A stretch of DNA of 60,000 bases, from positions 16,177,181 to 16,237,180 of the forward strand of contig NC_064036.1 of assembly GCF_932526225.1 (NCBI RefSeq), in the 5' to 3' direction. This stretch comes from Nematostella vectensis. Taxonomy: Eukaryota > Cnidaria > Anthozoa > Actiniaria > Edwardsiidae. Positions 56,349 to 60,000 of the stretch are shown piece by piece (position 1 is the stretch's first letter; each line of letters opens with the position of its first letter). Under the pieces are notes generated by a model. It was not told where the DNA came from. It worked only from the letters and a program-made list of their open reading frames with translations, and searched no databases. The position numbers and the translations under genes were made by a program.

Positions 56349-57410
56349 TCAACTCCTCATTCAAAAGATAAACGAGCCGAATTCAAAATTATCGAAAATA
56401 ACCTTTTTAACACCGAATTTTGTTGAAAAGAGATCAGTGAAAAGGAATCCCCCCCCACCCCGCCACGCCACGTCCACTCTAAGAAAATTCTGTTAATTAT
56501 TCAATTTAGATTAAAAATGTCCTGTGAAGCAGGTGAGGCGGCGATTGGCGTTTCATAATTTGATAATTGAATCTACTGAGCATAGAACATTCTTTCAAAA
56601 GTCTTTGGGAGTGTATAGCAACTAAACTTTGTTTTTCTCGTGTTCTCTTATTCTTTAGATACTCTTGTTACCATAACGTTATGGTGTTAATACCATTTTA
56701 TTAAAAAAAAGTTAAAAAGAAGGGTCAAAGATGCTGTCCGATGAAGCTATGACATGTCATTTAATAAGGGGTAATTCATTTAATATTCGGTGATTTTTGT
56801 TCTTCCATTTAAGGTATAATTGGTTTACATAGATTAAAAATAATGGGTATAAAGATAGCTCGGACAAAACAACATCCTAACATTGGCACATGCAAGGTAA
56901 GAATTTGTGACCTTCTGTTTCTATGTTTTCTATATTATTATTAATTCCTTTTTTGTTAACTAGAATGTTCTTTTTACTATCTGGTAAGTTCTGGTATTTA
57001 TCTGTTTATGGACATTTGATTTTTTTCTCTGGTTGTAGTAGACAAAAATGAGATATTTTGGTGATTTGGAGGTTCAAGTTGATATTTTAAAACACAAAAC
57101 TTTACTTTGAGGTTATGACATTAATATAATTTTCTAGAGTTGATTAAAACACCAGATAAGATCATATTATTGAATTTCAAGTGGTTTTGGCAATACCATA
57201 TATAGTGTATAAAAGGTTGAGACTTCTCGAAACGCATTTAGGTGATTCACAATATCAATATCAATGTTCTTTTTACGGTACAAAAGCGGTTTATATAACT
57301 ACAATACAATACACATCAAATCGTTGTGGGTGTATTTGTGTGTGTTGGAGAACAGTAGAAAAAGGCCATAGAGAAGGCGAATAGTTCTGCAGAATTTTTC
57401 ATCAGGGTCT
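56349..57410. other. Unassigned intergenic sequence
   Basis: AT-rich, no supported gene, no clear repeat. A short open frame at 57181-57384 has no support. Confidence 0.4.
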
Positions 57411-57424
57411 TTTTCTTTTTAAAG

Positions 57425-59075
57425 CATTCCTTGGATACCTACACGGTTTCTACATCCTTTCTGGATAAAATCTACACGGTTTCTACAAACATTCCCTGAA
57501 AACCTACACGTTTTCTACAACCTTTCTAGGTGAAATCTACACGGTTTCTACAAACATTCCCTGTGAAACCTACACGGTTTCTACAACCTTTCTAGGTGAA
57601 ATCTACACGGTTTCTACAAACATTCCCTGGAAACCTACACGGTTTCTACAACCTTTCTAGGTGAAATCTACACGGTTTCTACAAACATTCCCTGTGCAAC
57701 CTACACGGTTTTTACATCCTTTCTGGGTGAAATCTACACGGTTTCTACAAACATTCCCTGTGCAACCTACACGGTTTCTACAACCTTTCTAGGTGAAATC
57801 TACACGGTTTCTACAAACATTCCCTGGAAACCTACACGGTTTTTACATCCTTTCTAGGTGAAATCTACACGGTTTCTACAAACATTCCCTGTGCAACCTA
57901 CACGGTTTTTACATCCTTTCTAGGTGAAATCTACACGGTTTCTACAAACATTCCCTGGAAACCTACACGGTTTCTACAACCTTTCTAGGTGAAATCTACA
58001 CGGTTTCTACAAACATTCCCTGTGAAACCTACACGGTTTCTACAACCTTTCTAGGTGAAATCTACACGGTTTCTACAAACATTCCCTGTGAAACCTACAC
58101 GGTTTCTACAACCTTTCTAGGTGAAATCTACACGGTTTCTACAAACATTCCCTGGAAACCTACACGGTTTCTACAACCTTTCTAGGTGAAATCTACACGG
58201 TTTCTACAAACATTCCCTGTGAAACCTACACGGTTTCTACAACCTTTCTAGGTGAAATCTACACGGTTTCTACAAACATTCCCTGTGAAACCTACACGGT
58301 TTCTACAACCTTTCTAGGTGAAATCTACACGGTTTCTACAAACATTCCCTGGAAACCTACACGGTTTTTACATCCTTTCTGGGTGAAATCTACACGGTTT
58401 CTACAAACATTCCCTGTGCAACCTACACGGTTTCTACAACCTTTCTAGGTGAAATCTACACGGTTTCTACAAACATTCTCTGTGCAACCTACACGGTTTC
58501 TACAACCTTTCTAGGTGAAATCTACACGGTTTCTACAAACATTCCCTGGAAACCTACACGGTTTCTACAACCTTTCTAGGTGAAATCTACACGGTTTCTA
58601 CAAACATTCCCTGTGAAACCTACACGGTTTCTACAACCTTTCTAGGTGAAATCTACACGGTTTCTACAAACATTCCCTGTGAAACCTACACGGTTTCTAC
58701 AACCTTTCTAGGTGAAATCTACACGGTTTCTACAAACATTCCCTGGAAACCTACACGGTTTTTACATCCTTTCTGGGTGAAATCTACACGGTTTCTACAA
58801 ACATTCCCTGTGCAACCTACACGGTTTCTACAACCTTTCTAGGTGAAATCTACACGGTTTCTACAAACATTCTCTGTGCAACCTACACGGTTTCTACAAC
58901 CTTTCTAGGTGAAATCTACACGGTTTCTACAAACATTTCCTGTGAAACCTACACGGTTTCTACAACCTTTCTGGGTGAAATCTACACGGTTTCTACAAAC
59001 ATTACCTGTGAACCCTACACGGTTTCTACAACCTTTCTGGGTGAAATCTACACGGTTTCTACAAACATTTCGAGT
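57425..59075. repeat. Minisatellite of about 65 bp units with higher-order structure, about 25 copies
   Basis: Each unit is a dimer of two related halves of about 33 bp: CTACACGGTTTCTACAACCT with TTCTAGGTGAAAT, and CTACACGGTTTCTACAAACA with TTCCCTG(TG/G)(A/C)AAC. Variants in the linker (GGAAA, GTGAAA, GTGCAA, and TACATCC for TACAACC) recur in a fixed order. Units in 58,345-58,740 and from 58,741 on repeat a six-unit pattern of about 395 bp. Degenerate CTACAC/TTTCTAC copies extend to about 59,270. Confidence 0.95.
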
Positions 59076-59377
59076 CACGTATGCTATGTTCTACACGACA
59101 TTTACATTATCTCTACAACGTTTCTACACGATCCGATATTCGCGCGGAGTTTAATTTACACACAATCTACGCACTTTCTACACGATTTCTTAAAAATTTA
59201 AACACTATGTAGCTGTACAATGAACATGGAAATTTATTCTACAGTATCTTTACAAGGTTTCTACATGATTTTTACATACAATGGCAAGGAGTAGGGGGGG
59301 GGGCTAACTATTATTCCTGATGTTGCTTTTGATTATTATTATTTTGTTATATGTTCTAGTCCATGTGCTGAGAAAAG

Positions 59378-59453
59378 ATGGCTCACTTATCGACTTGGGT
59401 GTGGTCGATATTTCTGTTTTTGGCGTTCTTCTCTCGATATAGCGGGGCGCTTG
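59378..59453 (+). CDS. First coding exon of a secreted or membrane protein, rest off the right edge
   Basis: An ATG at 59378 opens 25 codons plus one base that end at a strong donor (CTTG then GTAAGT). They encode a typical signal peptide: MAHLSTW, hydrophobic core VWSIFLFLAFF, then SRYSGALG with small residues at a likely cleavage point. A good acceptor (ATGTTCTAG at 59351-59359) lies just upstream, so this may be the second exon with an untranslated first exon. The remaining 546 bp of the window are intron. Without downstream exons the product cannot be named. Confidence 0.55.
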
Positions 59454-59896
59454 GTAAGTCCATTATTGCACACCGTAAACAGGCTTATTTTTATCATTTA
59501 GAAAACCTTGTTGTGCGTGATATATTTTTAAAAAAAGGTCACGAAGGATTTCTGCCACGTAATCCATTTTGACCGAAAAATTAAAATATGGCAGGGAGGT
59601 AACGTGGTAACTGTTTTTTTTTTTTTCATGATCAAAGAGTTATCTCAGTGGCTGTAAAATCTAAGGTTTATTTCTTCGAAAGTTTTTGGTTCGGTCATAG
59701 TTAGTAGTATGGTTCGGTTTGCGAGAGAGATTTACGTTACATGTGATCGATCACTTATAATTACTTTATTATGTTATGAGCATCATGACTTGAAAACAAT
59801 GATAACATGCTAATTTTATTGCTAATTGCTGTTGAACTTCCAACGCAAATAAGTGCATACCAGCCATACCTTTTAACCCCCCAATTGGTCTCAAAT

Positions 59897-60000
59897 AAAG
59901 TCCATATAACCTTTCAGAATTTAGAGATTTGGTCGATTCTTTATATTTTCATCTTCCAAATGTTATGTGTTTCATATAACGCGCGTTCGGCCAAATAATT
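59897..60000. repeat. Dispersed repeat, copy 2 (cut by the window end)
   Basis: Matches 41325-41430 in the same orientation: AAAGTCCATATAACCTTTCAG, GTCGATTCTTTATATTTTCAT and ATAACGCGCGTTCG. The preceding 59454-59896 is AT-rich, presumably intronic, with nothing else recognised. Confidence 0.72.

Noticed and set aside
57425-59075. Possible CRISPR-like array (regular repeats)
   Set aside because: There are no unique spacers; every interval is itself a repeat, and the genome is eukaryotic.
58909-59154. Frame with repeated STRFLQTF/PTRFLQPF peptides
   Set aside because: Translation of the CTACACGGTTTCTACAA minisatellite; units change phase elsewhere in the array.

Overview
The window is nuclear DNA from an animal. 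Its genes are split into short exons with GT/AG introns, and it carries three or four metazoan nuclear or secretory gene families plus many DNA transposons, a Penelope-like retroelement fragment and minisatellites. The AT-rich composition and this repeat mix, together with the family forms (a BAZ1 protein with two PHD fingers, a FOXN1/4-type forkhead factor), suggest an early-branching invertebrate, most likely an anthozoan cnidarian. That placement is inference; no marker in the window proves it.

Positions 1-15,274 (minus strand) hold nearly all of a BAZ1-family chromatin-remodelling subunit (WSTF/ACF1 type). I could chain 33 coding exons in one frame (1,482 codons): WAC domain, Lys-rich linker, BAZ1 homology segment, DDT domain, coiled coils, WHIM-like segment and two PHD fingers. 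The bromodomain expected at the C-terminus lies off the left edge. The introns contain several MITEs, a 30-bp minisatellite and a partial duplication of the DDT exons. About 490 bp away, head to head, starts a plus-strand bromodomain protein (15,768-25,708; 12 exons, 1,855 aa) that resembles BRD10/KIAA2026. The two chromatin-reader genes probably share a bidirectional promoter.

Positions 25.7-28.3 kb are intergenic, with a palindromic element and a tandem array of about 100 bp units. A p24/TMED cargo receptor (28,368-30,461, plus, 3 exons, 223 aa) follows. It converges on a FOXN1/4-type forkhead gene (32,060-37,250, minus, 4 exons, 409 aa).

From 37.3 kb to 59.3 kb I see no host gene. This part is accessory: a 61-bp inverted-repeat insertion with 10-bp target duplication; a nearly whole hAT transposon with 8-bp target duplication and a broken transposase; a 5'-truncated Penelope-like element ending in a recognisable hammerhead ribozyme; a (TA)n tract; a TTAA-flanked element that contains a strand-asymmetric G/T-rich insertion; a recent 2.25-kb tandem duplication; and a 1.65-kb minisatellite with higher-order structure. 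A signal-peptide exon at 59,378 starts another gene that runs off the right edge.
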